Notes: a model not told the origin generated them from the sequence alone. Shown: positions 35,158 through 44,927, counted from the stretch's first letter. The stretch: 64,000 nt of DNA from Paenibacillus pasadenensis (GCF_023715725.1 NZ_JAMBOT010000002.1:558001-622000), one strand, 5' to 3'. Made by a program: numbers and translations.

Positions 35158-36516
35158 GTGGCAGATTCACCGCGCATTTATTCCATCAAAGAGCTGACAC
35201 GTTATATCCGGATGAAGCTGGAAGGGGATCGTCTGCTCGGCGACGTATGGATTCGGGGGGAAATCTCCAATTTCACGCATCATTCCAGCGGCCATATGTA
35301 CTTTACGCTCAAGGATAAAGACAGCCGTCTCAAATGCATTATGTTTTCCACTCATAACCAAAGGCTGCCTTTTATCCCGCGCGAAGGCGCCAAGGTGATT
35401 GCCAGAGGCAATATTTCCGTATATGAACGTGACGGCAATTATCAATTTTATTGTACCGGCATGCAGCCGGACGGCCTTGGCAGCTTATATCTTGCCTACG
35501 AGCAGCTCAAGGCGAAGCTGGACGAAGAGGGGCTCTTTCATGAGTCGCGCAAACGCCCGCTGCCGCGCTACCCTTCCGTAATCGGAGTTGTTACCTCTCC
35601 GACAGGAGCGGCAATCCGGGATATTATAACGACGCTGCAGCGCCGTTATCCGGCAGCGGCGATTCTGATCTATCCTGCCGTAGTGCAGGGGAAAAACGCT
35701 GCGCCATCCATTGTCCGCGGCATTGAAGCGATGAACCGGCATGGACAAGCTGATGTGTTGATTGTTGGACGCGGAGGGGGCTCACTCGAGGAATTATGGG
35801 CCTTTAACGAGGAAGCGGTGGCAAGGGCTATTGCTTCCTCGCTTATTCCTGTTATTTCTGCTGTTGGTCATGAGACCGATTTTACCATTGCCGATTTTGC
35901 GGCCGATCACCGTGCGGCGACGCCGACGGCGGCTGCGGAGCTGGCTGCTCCGCATATGGCGGAGCTCAAAGAGACGATAGGAAGGCTCGACCAGAGGCTT
36001 CATGCCGCGATGCAGGACAGCGTGCGCAGACGCAAAGAACGGCTGCTGCGTGCGCGCCGTTCCCCTTATTTTGTGCATCCTCGCCGTTACATGCTGGATC
36101 AGGCACAGCGCCTGGACCGGCTGAAACAAAGGCTAGAGGACCGAATTCGGCGGCATCCGGAGCAAGCCGGGCATAGACTGGATAAAATCCAGAGAAGATT
36201 AGCCTCCCGTTCGCCAGAACGCGGCGCCGGTGAAGCGCGTAAGGAGCTAGGTCGGCTTGAGGAGAGGTTAATTAAGGCGGCTCAAGGCGGCGTCAAAGAC
36301 AGCCGGCACAGGCTGCTGTCGGGCATGCGACAGCTGGATGCGCTGAGTCCGCTGAAAGTTATGGCCCGCGGTTATAGTCTTGTTTACGAAGAGCGCAACG
36401 TAAACCTGGTCCGTTCCGTAAAGGATCTGGAGCTCGGCGACCTGATTCATGTTCGCTTGACTGACGGGAGCGCTCAATGCCAGGTATGGTCGATCAAGGA
36501 GGATGAACAGGAATGA
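35158..36516 (+). CDS. xseA: Exodeoxyribonuclease VII large subunit
   Basis: 452 residues (B. subtilis 448). The N-terminal OB fold (YSIKELTRYIRMKLEGDRLLGDVWIRGEISNF) binds ssDNA. The central catalytic region shows GVVTSPTGAAIRDI and LIVGRGGGSLEELWAFNEE, with HETDFTIADFAADHRAATPTAAAE. A long helical part (250-400) binds XseB copies. It degrades single-stranded DNA to oligonucleotides. GTG start; the stop overlaps the xseB start. Confidence 0.96.
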   Translation: MADSPRIYSIKELTRYIRMKLEGDRLLGDVWIRGEISNFTHHSSGHMYFTLKDKDSRLKCIMFSTHNQRLPFIPREGAKVIARGNISVYERDGNYQFYCTGMQPDGLGSLYLAYEQLKAKLDEEGLFHESRKRPLPRYPSVIGVVTSPTGAAIRDIITTLQRRYPAAAILIYPAVVQGKNAAPSIVRGIEAMNRHGQADVLIVGRGGGSLEELWAFNEEAVARAIASSLIPVISAVGHETDFTIADFAADHRAATPTAAAELAAPHMAELKETIGRLDQRLHAAMQDSVRRRKERLLRARRSPYFVHPRRYMLDQAQRLDRLKQRLEDRIRRHPEQAGHRLDKIQRRLASRSPERGAGEARKELGRLEERLIKAAQGGVKDSRHRLLSGMRQLDALSPLKVMARGYSLVYEERNVNLVRSVKDLELGDLIHVRLTDGSAQCQVWSIKEDEQE

Positions 36517-36776
36517 GCAAGGAGACTCAAGAGCAGGAGCTTAGCTTCGAACAGGCGATGGAGCAGTTGGAGGAGATCGTCGAGAGGCTGGAAAGCGGCG
36601 ACGTTCCGCTGGAAACCGCGATCGAGCTCTTTCAGGAAGGGATGAGGCTGTCCCGCCTGTGCGGAGGCAAGCTGGAGCAGGTGGAGCGCAAAATCGAATC
36701 CTTGCTCGATAGCGGTATGCAGCTGAAGACGGAGCCGTTCACGGATGAGTCTGATGATCGAGGTGACTTCCGGTGA
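36513..36776 (+). CDS. xseB: Exodeoxyribonuclease VII small subunit
   Basis: 87 residues. A two-helix protein with the family text LSFEQAMEQLEEIVERLESGDVPLETAIELFQEGMRLSRLC. Several copies wrap around XseA. ATGA overlap with xseA and GTGA overlap with ispA couple translation of all three. Confidence 0.96.
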   Translation: MSKETQEQELSFEQAMEQLEEIVERLESGDVPLETAIELFQEGMRLSRLCGGKLEQVERKIESLLDSGMQLKTEPFTDESDDRGDFR

Positions 36777-37687
36777 GCGACAGCCAAGTGATGCTGAAGG
36801 ATTATCTGTCCTCCGCCGCAAGGCTCGTAGAGTCTGAGCTGGAGCATTCGCTGCCGCCCGAGTGGAGCGTTCCCGAGAAGCTTCGTGAAGCAATGGCGTA
36901 CTCACTGGCAGCTGGCGGCAAACGGCTGCGCCCGGTGTTTGTGCTGGCCTCTGCCGAGGCTGCCCGCGGCGACGAGCGCGACCGCGAAGCTGCTGTGGCG
37001 GTTGCTTGCGCAATTGAAATGGTTCATACGTACTCACTCGTTCATGATGATCTTCCTGCTATGGATAACGATGATTTTAGACGCGGGAAACCGACCAATC
37101 ACCGTGTTTACGGCGAAGCAATGGCGATTCTGGCAGGCGACGCGCTGCTCACGCATGCGTTTCACCTTGCGGCATCCGCCCGCCACCGCGGAGCTCAAGC
37201 GGAAACCGTACTGGATATCGTAGAGGATCTTGCCCGTTTGTCCGGCGCATCCGGCATGGTAGGCGGGCAAGCGGCCGATATGCAAGGGGAGCAGGGCATA
37301 ACGTCGTTGGCCGAGCTGGAATATATTCATGAACACAAAACGAGCGACTTAATCGTCTTCTCAGTAACGGCCGGTGCAAGGCTTGGCGGTGTTGATTCCG
37401 AAGCTTTGGAAAAGGTGGCCGAGTTCGGCCGCAAGATCGGTCTTGCTTTTCAGATTCAGGATGACATTCTTGATCTGGTTGGAGATGAGCAGAAGCTTGG
37501 TAAAAAAACAAATAGCGATACGGCTGCCGGCAAGGTAACCTATCCCTATTTGGTCGGTATGGAGGAAAGCCGCAGCATTATGGAGCGGTTGACCAATGAG
37601 GCGAAGCAGGCGCTGTTGGCGGCGAATTTGCGCCGGCCGGAACGGCTGTTGGAGCTTGCGGACTATCTCATGAACCGCGATCGGTAA
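36773..37687 (+). CDS. ispA: Farnesyl diphosphate synthase (polyprenyl synthetase)
   Basis: 304 residues. Condenses IPP with DMAPP/GPP to farnesyl diphosphate. First aspartate-rich motif HDDLPAMDNDD (about 84-94) and second QIQDDILDLVGDEQKLGK (about 226). The residues before the first DDxxD (HTYSLV) fit a short-chain (C15) enzyme. GTG start with GAGGTGA upstream. It works with dxs downstream in the MEP isoprenoid pathway. Confidence 0.95.
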   Translation: MSDSQVMLKDYLSSAARLVESELEHSLPPEWSVPEKLREAMAYSLAAGGKRLRPVFVLASAEAARGDERDREAAVAVACAIEMVHTYSLVHDDLPAMDNDDFRRGKPTNHRVYGEAMAILAGDALLTHAFHLAASARHRGAQAETVLDIVEDLARLSGASGMVGGQAADMQGEQGITSLAELEYIHEHKTSDLIVFSVTAGARLGGVDSEALEKVAEFGRKIGLAFQIQDDILDLVGDEQKLGKKTNSDTAAGKVTYPYLVGMEESRSIMERLTNEAKQALLAANLRRPERLLELADYLMNRDR

Positions 37688-37787
37688 GGAAGCAGGTTTC
37701 AGCCTGTCTTCTATGGTATAATGAAGAATAATGTGTACTTACGGGACGGCATAATCGTATGCCGCTCACGAAAGCGAGGAACCTATC

Positions 37788-39683
37788 GTGCTGCTCGACA
37801 AACTTAACGGACCTCAAGATTTGAAAAGTCTTTCCGTGCCGGAGCTGGAACAGCTGGCGGGTGAAATCCGAGATTTTCTCGTGAATAAACTGTCCGTCAC
37901 CGGAGGACATTTGGCGCCGAATCTTGGTGTCGTGGAGCTTACTCTGGCGATGCACTATTTATTTGACAGCCCTAAAGATAAGTTTATTTTTGATGTGGGT
38001 CATCAGTCTTACGTGCATAAGATATTGACGGGACGGATGGACCGCTTTGATACGCTCCGTAAGCAGGGCGGACTTTGCGGGTTCGTCAAACGCGCCGAAA
38101 GCGAACACGACGTATGGGAAGCCGGCCATAGCAGCACATCGCTGTCAGCAGCAATGGGCATGGCTATGGCTCGGGACTACAAAGGCGAAACAAACAAAGT
38201 GGTTGCGGTCATCGGCGACGGCGCGCTTACCGGCGGTATGGCGTTGGAGGCCTTGAATCATATCGGCCATGAGAAGCGGAACATGATTGTCGTTCTAAAC
38301 GACAATGAGATGTCTATTGCTCCGAACGTCGGCGCGATGCATCACTACCTGGGCCGCATTCGTACGGACCGACATTACCAGAAGGCGAAGGAAGACCTGC
38401 AATCGCTGCTGCAAAAAGTTCCGGCAATCGGCGGCAAGCTGGCTAAAACGGCGGAGCGTTTCAAGGACAGCCTGAAGTATTTGCTCGTTAGCGGAATCTT
38501 GTTTGAGCAGTTCGGTCTCCATTATTTCGGTCCCGTTGACGGACATGATATGGAGCAGCTTCTAGACACGATGCAGCAGGCGAGCCAGGTGCAGGGACCG
38601 GTGCTCATTCACGTCGTCACGGTTAAAGGGAAGGGTTACAAGCCGGCTGAGGCAGATTCGTTCAAATGGCATGGCATTACGCCGTACAAAATCGAATCCG
38701 GCCAAGTGCTCAAAGCTGTCGGACCGCCGATGTACACCGATGTTTTCGGAAACGCCTTGATTGAGCTTGCCGAACGCGACGACCGGATCGTTGCCGTCAC
38801 GCCTGCGATGCCTGCAGGCTCGGGTCTCATGAAGTTCGCCGAGCGTTTTCCGGGCCGGATGATTGATGTCGGTATTGCCGAACAGCATGCGGCGACGATG
38901 TCCGCTGCGCTGGCGATGGAAGGCATGAAGCCGGTATATGCGGTGTACTCCACCTTCCTGCAAAGGGCTTACGACCAGGTTGTGCATGATATTTGCCGTC
39001 ATAATGCCAATGTCATTTTTGCTATCGACCGGGCCGGCTTTGTCGGACCGGACGGAGAAACGCATCATGGCGTGTTCGATATCCCGTTTATGCGTCATAT
39101 TCCGAATATGGTTTTGATGATGCCGAAGGATGAGAACGAGCTGCGCAACATGATGAAAACAGCCGTTGATTATAATGACGGCCCAATTGCGGTTCGTTAT
39201 CCGCGTGTGAACGGAACAGGCGTTGAGCTGGACCCGGCCATGACGCCGATTCCAATCGGTACATGGGACATTGTCCGGCAAGGCGATTCTGCCGTTGTCA
39301 TGGCTGTAGGGCCGATGGTTCAGGTTGCGGAAGAGGCGGCTGAGCTGCTGCGCCGCGACGGATTGTCGCTCAGAGTCGTGAACGCGCGTTTTATCAAACC
39401 GCTTGATACGGCGATGCTGGATGCACTGGCGGATGAAGGATTGCCGCTTATCGTAATGGAAGAAGGAGCCGTGCAAGGGGGCCTCGGAAGCGCCATTTTG
39501 GAGCATTACGCTTTGACCGGGCGTTCAGGCGTGCCAGTTCGTTTGATTGGCATTCCCGACGAATTTATTGAGCACGCTACAATTAAGGAACAGCGCATCG
39601 CATGCGGCTTGACGCCAGAGCGCTTGGCCGCGGAGGCGGTCGCCCTGCAGCCGAAGCGCAAGCGCGCAACTAATCAGCATTAA
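37788..39683 (+). CDS. dxs: 1-deoxy-D-xylulose-5-phosphate synthase
   Basis: 631 residues (B. subtilis 633). The ThDP-dependent enzyme that joins pyruvate and glyceraldehyde 3-phosphate, the first step of the MEP pathway. The ThDP/Mg motif is [18 protein letters not shown] with LNDNEMSI. The C-terminal transketolase domains carry [24 protein letters not shown] and [21 protein letters not shown] start with AAGCGAGG upstream. Same order ispA-dxs-tlyA as in B. subtilis. Confidence 0.97.
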   Translation: MLLDKLNGPQDLKSLSVPELEQLAGEIRDFLVNKLSVTGGHLAPNLGVVELTLAMHYLFDSPKDKFIFDVGHQSYVHKILTGRMDRFDTLRKQGGLCGFVKRAESEHDVWEAGHSSTSLSAAMGMAMARDYKGETNKVVAVIGDGALTGGMALEALNHIGHEKRNMIVVLNDNEMSIAPNVGAMHHYLGRIRTDRHYQKAKEDLQSLLQKVPAIGGKLAKTAERFKDSLKYLLVSGILFEQFGLHYFGPVDGHDMEQLLDTMQQASQVQGPVLIHVVTVKGKGYKPAEADSFKWHGITPYKIESGQVLKAVGPPMYTDVFGNALIELAERDDRIVAVTPAMPAGSGLMKFAERFPGRMIDVGIAEQHAATMSAALAMEGMKPVYAVYSTFLQRAYDQVVHDICRHNANVIFAIDRAGFVGPDGETHHGVFDIPFMRHIPNMVLMMPKDENELRNMMKTAVDYNDGPIAVRYPRVNGTGVELDPAMTPIPIGTWDIVRQGDSAVVMAVGPMVQVAEEAAELLRRDGLSLRVVNARFIKPLDTAMLDALADEGLPLIVMEEGAVQGGLGSAILEHYALTGRSGVPVRLIGIPDEFIEHATIKEQRIACGLTPERLAAEAVALQPKRKRATNQH

Positions 39684-39747
39684 TCAATCTATATGGCCTG
39701 CGGCGCTTCCGGCTGCAGGCCATTCTACGGTTATAAGGAGAGCTGGA

Positions 39748-40569
39748 ATGACCAAGGAACGAATCGACGTTTTGCTTGTTGAGCTAGGTTATTATGCAAG
39801 CCGGGAAAAGGCCAAAGCGGCGCTGATGGCCGGTCTTGTGCTGGTGGACAACGAACCGGTGGACAAAAGCGGAACCAAAGTGAAAAGAGACTCAACCATT
39901 AAAGTAAAAGGAAGCCTGCACCCCTACGTCAGCCGGGGCGGCTTGAAGCTAGAGAAAGCAATTCGTGAATTTGGCATCGATATGAAGGGCCGCGTGATGC
40001 TTGATATTGGAGCGTCGACAGGCGGCTTTACCGACTGCGCTCTGCAGCATGGCGCGGAATACGTTTATGCCATTGACGTCGGTTACAATCAGCTTGACTG
40101 GTCGCTGCGCCAGCATGCTCAAGTAGGCGTAATGGAGCGCGTTAACTTCCGATACATGAAGCCCGAGGATTTGCAAGGTCCTCCGCCCGATTGTGCTTCC
40201 ATAGACGTTTCGTTTATTTCGCTCAAGCTGATTCTCCCTGCGCTTTCGCCATTAATTCCGGCTGGGGCGGATGTAGTCGGATTAATTAAGCCTCAGTTTG
40301 AAGCGGGACGCGATAAGGTCGGCAAATCCGGCGTGATAAGAGATCAGGCTGTGCATTTGGAAGTGCTGCAGCATGTTGCGGGAGAAGCGGCTATGGCCGG
40401 CTTCAATCTTAAACATCTCACATTCTCTCCAATAACAGGCGGGGAAGGAAACATCGAGTTCCTCGCTCATTGGGTGAAGGACGACAAGCCGGAGCCGCTT
40501 GACGCCTGGTTTGCCGTTATGGAAGAACTTGTCCGCCAAGCGGCAGGCCATTTTCAATCCGGCAAATAA
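39748..40569 (+). CDS. tlyA: TlyA family rRNA (cytidine-2'-O)-methyltransferase / YqxC
   Basis: 273 residues (B. subtilis YqxC 281). N-terminal S4 RNA-binding domain (ERIDVLLVELGYYASREKAKAALMAGLV) and C-terminal FtsJ-like SAM fold with MLDIGASTGGFTDCALQHGA (motif I) and KPQFEAGRDKVGK. TlyA methylates rRNA in Mycobacterium; the haemolysin label of old annotations is not supported. AAGGAG precedes the ATG. Confidence 0.93.
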   Translation: MTKERIDVLLVELGYYASREKAKAALMAGLVLVDNEPVDKSGTKVKRDSTIKVKGSLHPYVSRGGLKLEKAIREFGIDMKGRVMLDIGASTGGFTDCALQHGAEYVYAIDVGYNQLDWSLRQHAQVGVMERVNFRYMKPEDLQGPPPDCASIDVSFISLKLILPALSPLIPAGADVVGLIKPQFEAGRDKVGKSGVIRDQAVHLEVLQHVAGEAAMAGFNLKHLTFSPITGGEGNIEFLAHWVKDDKPEPLDAWFAVMEELVRQAAGHFQSGK

Positions 40570-40582
40570 TTCCGATTTCCTC

Positions 40583-40634
40583 TTTACAGACAAACGCATG
40601 TTCTGGTATTCTGGTTTCAGCAAACAAATGTTCG
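40583..40634 (+). promoter_or_regulatory. Promoter with two LexA-like operators (putative SOS promoter)
   Basis: TTTACA (40583-40588), 18-base spacer, TATTCT (40607-40612). CAAACGCATGTTCT (40591-40604) lies in the spacer and CAAACAAATGTTCG (40621-40634) just downstream of the -10. Each matches 12 of 14 positions of the Bacillus LexA consensus CGAACRNRYGTTYC, and they are exactly 30 bases apart. It faces the unknown membrane gene, argR and recN. Confidence 0.6.
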
Positions 40635-40714
40635 GAATTTTCTCCTCATCTCCAGGAGGATAATCCCGCTCCTGAATCGAAACTATCCCTCATCATGAAC
40701 CAGGAGGGGGTTTC

Positions 40715-41182
40715 ATGGACGGGATTATCATGATTCTCGCCGCGCTCTTAATCGGCTTCTGGATTTATCGTGCCTTCTACAATTGGCTTCATGAACCGAA
40801 GGGAATGAAGCGGCTTGTGCTTGGGCGGGGAGAAATACTTGCGCCGGATGACCCGCATGTGCTCTTTCTTGAAGCCCAAGGGTACGAGGTCGTTTCCGGC
40901 AAACACCGCGTGCCGCTCGTTGTCGAGCTGGACGGGCAAGAAATGTCAAGCCGGCTGTACGTGGATTACGTAGCCGTGCAGGGCGACAGCATGTATGCGG
41001 TGAAGCTCGTCCGGGACCGCCAGCCGATGGAATGGACAGGCAGCGGCTTAAGAGATCGGCTGCTCGTGTTCAGCCTACTGCTCCCGGAGCTCGAGGGTAT
41101 ACTAATTATAGACAGCGAAGACAGAACAATACGAACGGTTAAATTCGATATCAACGCAGAACCTACACTGAAGGAGGCCTGA
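40715..41182 (+). CDS. Unknown membrane-anchored protein between tlyA and argR
   Basis: 155 residues. One N-terminal membrane helix (GIIMILAALLIGFWIYRAFYNW), then a soluble alpha/beta domain with GRGEILAPDDPHVLFLEAQGYEVVSGKHRVPLVVELDG, YVDYVAVQGDSMYAVKLVRD and LLLPELEGILIIDSEDR. The DYVA...YAVKL strand pair resembles restriction-endonuclease-like folds (D...xVK) but lacks a clear Glu, so this is speculation. CAGGAGGGGG precedes the ATG. It is not present at this place in B. subtilis. Two LexA-like boxes lie in its promoter and argR starts directly at its stop. Confidence 0.65.
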   Translation: MDGIIMILAALLIGFWIYRAFYNWLHEPKGMKRLVLGRGEILAPDDPHVLFLEAQGYEVVSGKHRVPLVVELDGQEMSSRLYVDYVAVQGDSMYAVKLVRDRQPMEWTGSGLRDRLLVFSLLLPELEGILIIDSEDRTIRTVKFDINAEPTLKEA

Positions 41183-41635
41183 ATGATGAAAGGATTGCGG
41201 CATGTTAAGATCCGCGAAATTATCGGACGCAACGTCATTGAAACTCAGGATGAGCTTGTTGAGGCTCTTCGGGCGGCAGGCTTGCAAGTGACACAGGCCA
41301 CAGTTTCAAGAGACATTAAGGAGCTGCAGCTCATCAAAATCCCGGCGGAGGACGGAAGGTACAAGTATTCTCTTCCGCAGGAGCAGCGTTTTATTCCGGT
41401 TAACAAGCTGAAAAGGGCTATGCTGGACAATTTTCTTCATGTTGACCAAGCGGAAAATCTGGTCGTCATGAAATGTCTCCCTGGTACGGCTAATGCCATC
41501 GCTTCACTTGTGGACGGTATGGAATGGCCGGAAATTATGGGAACCATCAGCGGTGACGATACCATCTTGCTCATTTGCCGCAACAAAGAATTTGGGAGCA
41601 AAATTGTCGAGCAGCTGCTCGCTATGATGAACTGA
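41183..41635 (+). CDS. argR: Arginine repressor ArgR/AhrC
   Basis: 150 residues (B. subtilis AhrC 149). Winged-helix N-terminus (KIREIIGRNVIETQDELVEALRAAGLQVTQATVSRDIKELQLIKIP) and C-terminal hexamerisation and arginine-binding domain (PGTANAIASLVDGMEWPEIMGTISGDDTILLICR). It represses arginine synthesis and activates catabolism. AAGGAGG overlaps the end of the preceding unknown gene, so they are coupled. recN follows 33 bases on, as in Bacillus. Confidence 0.96.
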   Translation: MMKGLRHVKIREIIGRNVIETQDELVEALRAAGLQVTQATVSRDIKELQLIKIPAEDGRYKYSLPQEQRFIPVNKLKRAMLDNFLHVDQAENLVVMKCLPGTANAIASLVDGMEWPEIMGTISGDDTILLICRNKEFGSKIVEQLLAMMN

Positions 41636-41668
41636 TTTTAAACCTTATGGGATCAAAGGAGTGTTTCT

Positions 41669-43369
41669 ATGCTTCGCGAAATGTCCATCCGCAATCTTGC
41701 CGTAATTGAAGAAGTCACTGTCGGGTTTCATGACGGATTTCATGTCCTTACAGGAGAGACCGGTGCCGGAAAATCCATTTTAATTGATGCGCTCATCCTG
41801 CTTATCGGGGGAAGAGGATCATCGGATATGGTTCGTTACGGCTGTGACAAAGCGGAGATGGAGGCCTCTTTTGATCTTGCACCTACACACCCGGTTTGGC
41901 ATGTGCTGGACCGATTCGGTTTCAAGGCAGCTTCCGAGGATTTGCTTACAATTCGCAGAGAGCTCACGATTCAAGGGAAAAGCTCCTGCCGTATTAACGG
42001 CTCCATTGCCAACATGACGATGCTTAGAGAAATCGGCGAGTGTCTGGTGAATATTCACGGACAGCACGAGCATCAATCCTTGCTGCGAAGCGAACAGCAT
42101 CTGGAATGGCTGGATTTATTTGCGGGCGAAGAGGTATCCTCCCTAAAAAAACAATACCAAGCCGCCTTTTTTAGTTATGGAGAACTGCGTGGCAATTTAA
42201 AAAACGCCATGGACTCCAGCCGTCAAAACATGCAAATGCTCGATCTGTATAAATTCCAGATGGAAGAGATCCGATCAGCCAATTTGCGCAAGGACGAGTG
42301 GGAACAGCTGCTGGAAGAGAAAGACCAGCTTGCCCATTCGGATAAAATTATGAACCATGCAACTTCTGCATACGAGCTGTTGAACGACAGCGGCGCTCTT
42401 GACTCCATTAGTACAGCAATCGCGAAGCTGGATGATATTTCGAGCTACAATCCCAGTTTGCTTGGTCCGCTTATGGAACAGCTGAAGAACGCTTATTATC
42501 AGGCTGAAGATGCAGCTCATCAGCTGCGCGGTTATAAAGAAACGATTCAAAGCGACCCTGTGCGGCTTGCCGATATCGAAAATCGAATTACGATACTAAA
42601 CGGTCTGCGCCGTAAATACGGCGATACGGTTCCTGATATTATGGCCTACTACAAAAAGGTTAAACATGAGGCCGATTTGATTGAAAATCGCGATGACCAT
42701 ATTCGTGCCTTGAAGACAGCATTAAAGGAAGCACATGCAAATTGCTCACGTTTGGCTGAAGAGCTTTCTCATAAACGGCGGGCAGCTGCTGATTTGTTGT
42801 CGGCATCGGTTGAAGCTCAGCTTAAGGATTTGGGAATGAGCAGAACTCTGTTCCGGGCCAATATGGAAACCCAATCGGATCAAGAACCTTATAAGCTGTC
42901 TCTGCACGGAATTGATGAAGCGGCATTTCTTCTCGCGCCCAATCCCGGGGAACCGCTTAAACCGCTCAGCAAAATTGCTTCTGGCGGTGAAATGTCCCGT
43001 ATTATGCTTGCATTAAAAAGCATCTTTGCCGAAATTGATCAAGTGCCTGTGCTTGTTTTTGATGAAGTGGATACGGGAGTGAGCGGACGAGCTGCCCAAG
43101 CGATAGCGGAAAAAATGTCGCAATTATCTGGCAAATGCCAGGTGTTTTCCATCACCCATTTGCCACAAGTGGCTTGCATGGCTGATTACCATTATGAGAT
43201 CAGCAAAGACATCGTGCGTGAACGCACCGTTACCTCAGTTAAAGAGCTGAGCGACCGGGAGCGTATTGAAGAATTGGCCCGCATGCTGGGCGGAGTTGAG
43301 GTAACGGACAAAACAAGGCATCATGCTCAAGAAATGCTGGTGTTGGCAGATCGTCAAAAAGGCGCCTAA
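41669..43369 (+). CDS. recN: DNA repair protein RecN
   Basis: 566 residues (B. subtilis 576). SMC-like ATPase recruited early to double-strand breaks. N-terminal MLREMSIRNLAVIEEVTVGF and Walker A GETGAGKS (29-36); a long coiled coil (about 150-370); C-terminal ABC signature LSKIASGGEMSRIMLALK and Walker B VLVFDEVDTGVSG, then FSITHLPQVA. ATG with AAAGGAG upstream. No LexA-like box lies directly before it, but read-through from the boxed promoter upstream would include it. Confidence 0.97.
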   Translation: MLREMSIRNLAVIEEVTVGFHDGFHVLTGETGAGKSILIDALILLIGGRGSSDMVRYGCDKAEMEASFDLAPTHPVWHVLDRFGFKAASEDLLTIRRELTIQGKSSCRINGSIANMTMLREIGECLVNIHGQHEHQSLLRSEQHLEWLDLFAGEEVSSLKKQYQAAFFSYGELRGNLKNAMDSSRQNMQMLDLYKFQMEEIRSANLRKDEWEQLLEEKDQLAHSDKIMNHATSAYELLNDSGALDSISTAIAKLDDISSYNPSLLGPLMEQLKNAYYQAEDAAHQLRGYKETIQSDPVRLADIENRITILNGLRRKYGDTVPDIMAYYKKVKHEADLIENRDDHIRALKTALKEAHANCSRLAEELSHKRRAAADLLSASVEAQLKDLGMSRTLFRANMETQSDQEPYKLSLHGIDEAAFLLAPNPGEPLKPLSKIASGGEMSRIMLALKSIFAEIDQVPVLVFDEVDTGVSGRAAQAIAEKMSQLSGKCQVFSITHLPQVACMADYHYEISKDIVRERTVTSVKELSDRERIEELARMLGGVEVTDKTRHHAQEMLVLADRQKGA

Positions 43370-43486
43370 TGGCAGGCTTTCAGGGAATGTTTTATCGGAC
43401 ATAAATCAGGGGGGGCAGGGTACCTTATAGGTACGCAAATGGCGAGACCAATCGTCAAGCGATGGAACTACAGGGAGCGTGAAATC

Positions 43487-44812
43487 ATGAGCGCCAACCA
43501 GCGGAAGCGGTGGTTCGGATTAGTTCTCGTATTCTTCGTTTGCATGATCGGCATCTCCAGTCCGTTCCTGAACTATGCCTCGTTTCCGAATGAACTGCGT
43601 TTGTTCTCCGGGCAGCTGAAACGGCTGGAATACAACATGCCTGTCCATGCGGACATGACGGTGGATTCCAATATTCTTCAAGTCAACGGGCAAGCGAAGC
43701 ACCGACAGACCCTGGATTTGAAAAAACCGATTTCCATCGAATCACGCCAGAGCGGTAAGGCTACACTGTCGTTAAAGCTGTTTGGGAAAATTCCATTTAA
43801 AACAGTCCATGTTGATGTCGTTCCCGATCTTAAAGTCATTCCAGGCGGTCAGACGATTGGAGTAAAAGTTAAGTCATCCGGTGTTCTTGTCGTAGGCCAT
43901 CATCTCGTACATGAAAATGCCGATTCTAAAGTTTCTCCTGGTGAACTTTCCGGTATCCGATTAGGCGATTTAATTATGGAGATTAACGGTCATAAAGTAC
44001 GCGAGGTCAAACAGATTGCTCAATTTACGGAGCAAGCCGGTAAAAACAAAGGTTCCATGAAGCTTACTGTCAAACGCTCAGGCAAGCTCATGACAATTAA
44101 GCTTAAACCAGCTTATGATTACGAAGACGGCGCGTGGCGAATCGGTCTCTATATTCGGGATTCAGCTGCAGGCGTTGGTACGTTGACTTTTTATGCTCCG
44201 GATCAAGGCGTTTATGGCGCTTTAGGTCATGTTATTACAGATCTTGATACGGGTACTGCAATTGAAGTTGGCGAAGGACAAATTTTAGAGTCTAATGTAA
44301 CTTCCATTAACAAAAGTCAAAATGGCGAACCAGGTGAAAAAAGAGCGACGTTCGTCAATGAAGCAAACATTTTAGGTAATATCGAGCGAAACACGCCGTT
44401 TGGCATATTTGGAAAGATGAATCAGCTTCCCGGTCACAGCTATCGAGCTGATGCGGTTCCAGTCGCTTTTTCAGAAGAGGTTAAGGAAGGGCCAGCTGAA
44501 ATTCTCACCGTCTTAAACGGCCAGAAAGTGGAACGATTCGCCGTACAAATCAGTCATGTCAGCAAACAAAAACAACCTGCCACTAAGGGCATGGTTATAA
44601 AAGTGACCGATCCAAAGCTTCTTGAGCTGACTGGCGGGATTGTACAGGGGATGTCAGGAAGTCCAATTATTCAAAATGGCAAGTTAATTGGGGCCGTTAC
44701 TCATGTGTTCGTTAATGATCCATCTTCCGGTTATGGATGCTTTATTGAATGGATGCTCCAAGATGCAGGGATTATGCTCCGTACAGCAAATAAAAATCTT
44801 AAGGCTTCCTAG
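43487..44812 (+). CDS. spoIVB: SpoIVB serine peptidase (S55), sigma-K checkpoint signal
   Basis: 441 residues from ATG 43487 (B. subtilis 426), where AGGGAG is properly placed; the upstream ATG at 43439 has no ribosome site. One N-terminal membrane helix (WFGLVLVFFVCMIGISSPFL), a PDZ domain (about 110-190, GVKVKSSGVLVVGHHLV...GIRLGDLIMEINGHKV) and the S55 peptidase domain with His in YGALGHVITDLDTG and the catalytic Ser in VQGMSGSPIIQNG. It is secreted from the forespore and triggers pro-sigma-K processing by cleaving SpoIVFA. Confidence 0.96.
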   Translation: MSANQRKRWFGLVLVFFVCMIGISSPFLNYASFPNELRLFSGQLKRLEYNMPVHADMTVDSNILQVNGQAKHRQTLDLKKPISIESRQSGKATLSLKLFGKIPFKTVHVDVVPDLKVIPGGQTIGVKVKSSGVLVVGHHLVHENADSKVSPGELSGIRLGDLIMEINGHKVREVKQIAQFTEQAGKNKGSMKLTVKRSGKLMTIKLKPAYDYEDGAWRIGLYIRDSAAGVGTLTFYAPDQGVYGALGHVITDLDTGTAIEVGEGQILESNVTSINKSQNGEPGEKRATFVNEANILGNIERNTPFGIFGKMNQLPGHSYRADAVPVAFSEEVKEGPAEILTVLNGQKVERFAVQISHVSKQKQPATKGMVIKVTDPKLLELTGGIVQGMSGSPIIQNGKLIGAVTHVFVNDPSSGYGCFIEWMLQDAGIMLRTANKNLKAS

Positions 44813-44827
44813 CCTTAAGATTTTTTC
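44790..44827 (+). terminator. Terminator after spoIVB
   Basis: AAAAATCTTAAGGC-TTCCTA-GCCTTAAGATTTTTT, overlapping the spoIVB stop. Confidence 0.9.
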
Positions 44828-44835
44828 TGTAATTT

Positions 44836-44842
44836 TGTCGAA
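44836..44842 (+). promoter_or_regulatory. Spo0A box 1 upstream of spo0A
   Basis: TGTCGAA, a perfect 0A box, about 170 bases before the spo0A start. Confidence 0.6.
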
Positions 44843-44920
44843 TTTTATACGATTAGGTCGGCATATGTAGTAAATTATTTATTATACATAATTGAGCTCC
44901 AAAAAGAAAGAAAAATAATA

Positions 44921-44927
44921 TTCGACA
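44921..44927 (-). promoter_or_regulatory. Spo0A box 2 upstream of spo0A
   Basis: TTCGACA, a perfect 0A box in reverse orientation, directly before the sigma-H -35 element. Confidence 0.65.

Noticed and set aside
39748..40569. TlyA as a haemolysin
   Set aside because: The S4 plus FtsJ-like domain structure supports an rRNA methyltransferase; the haemolysin name is historical.
43439..43487. Longer SpoIVB starting at 43439
   Set aside because: No ribosome site precedes that ATG, while AGGGAG is well placed for ATG 43487.
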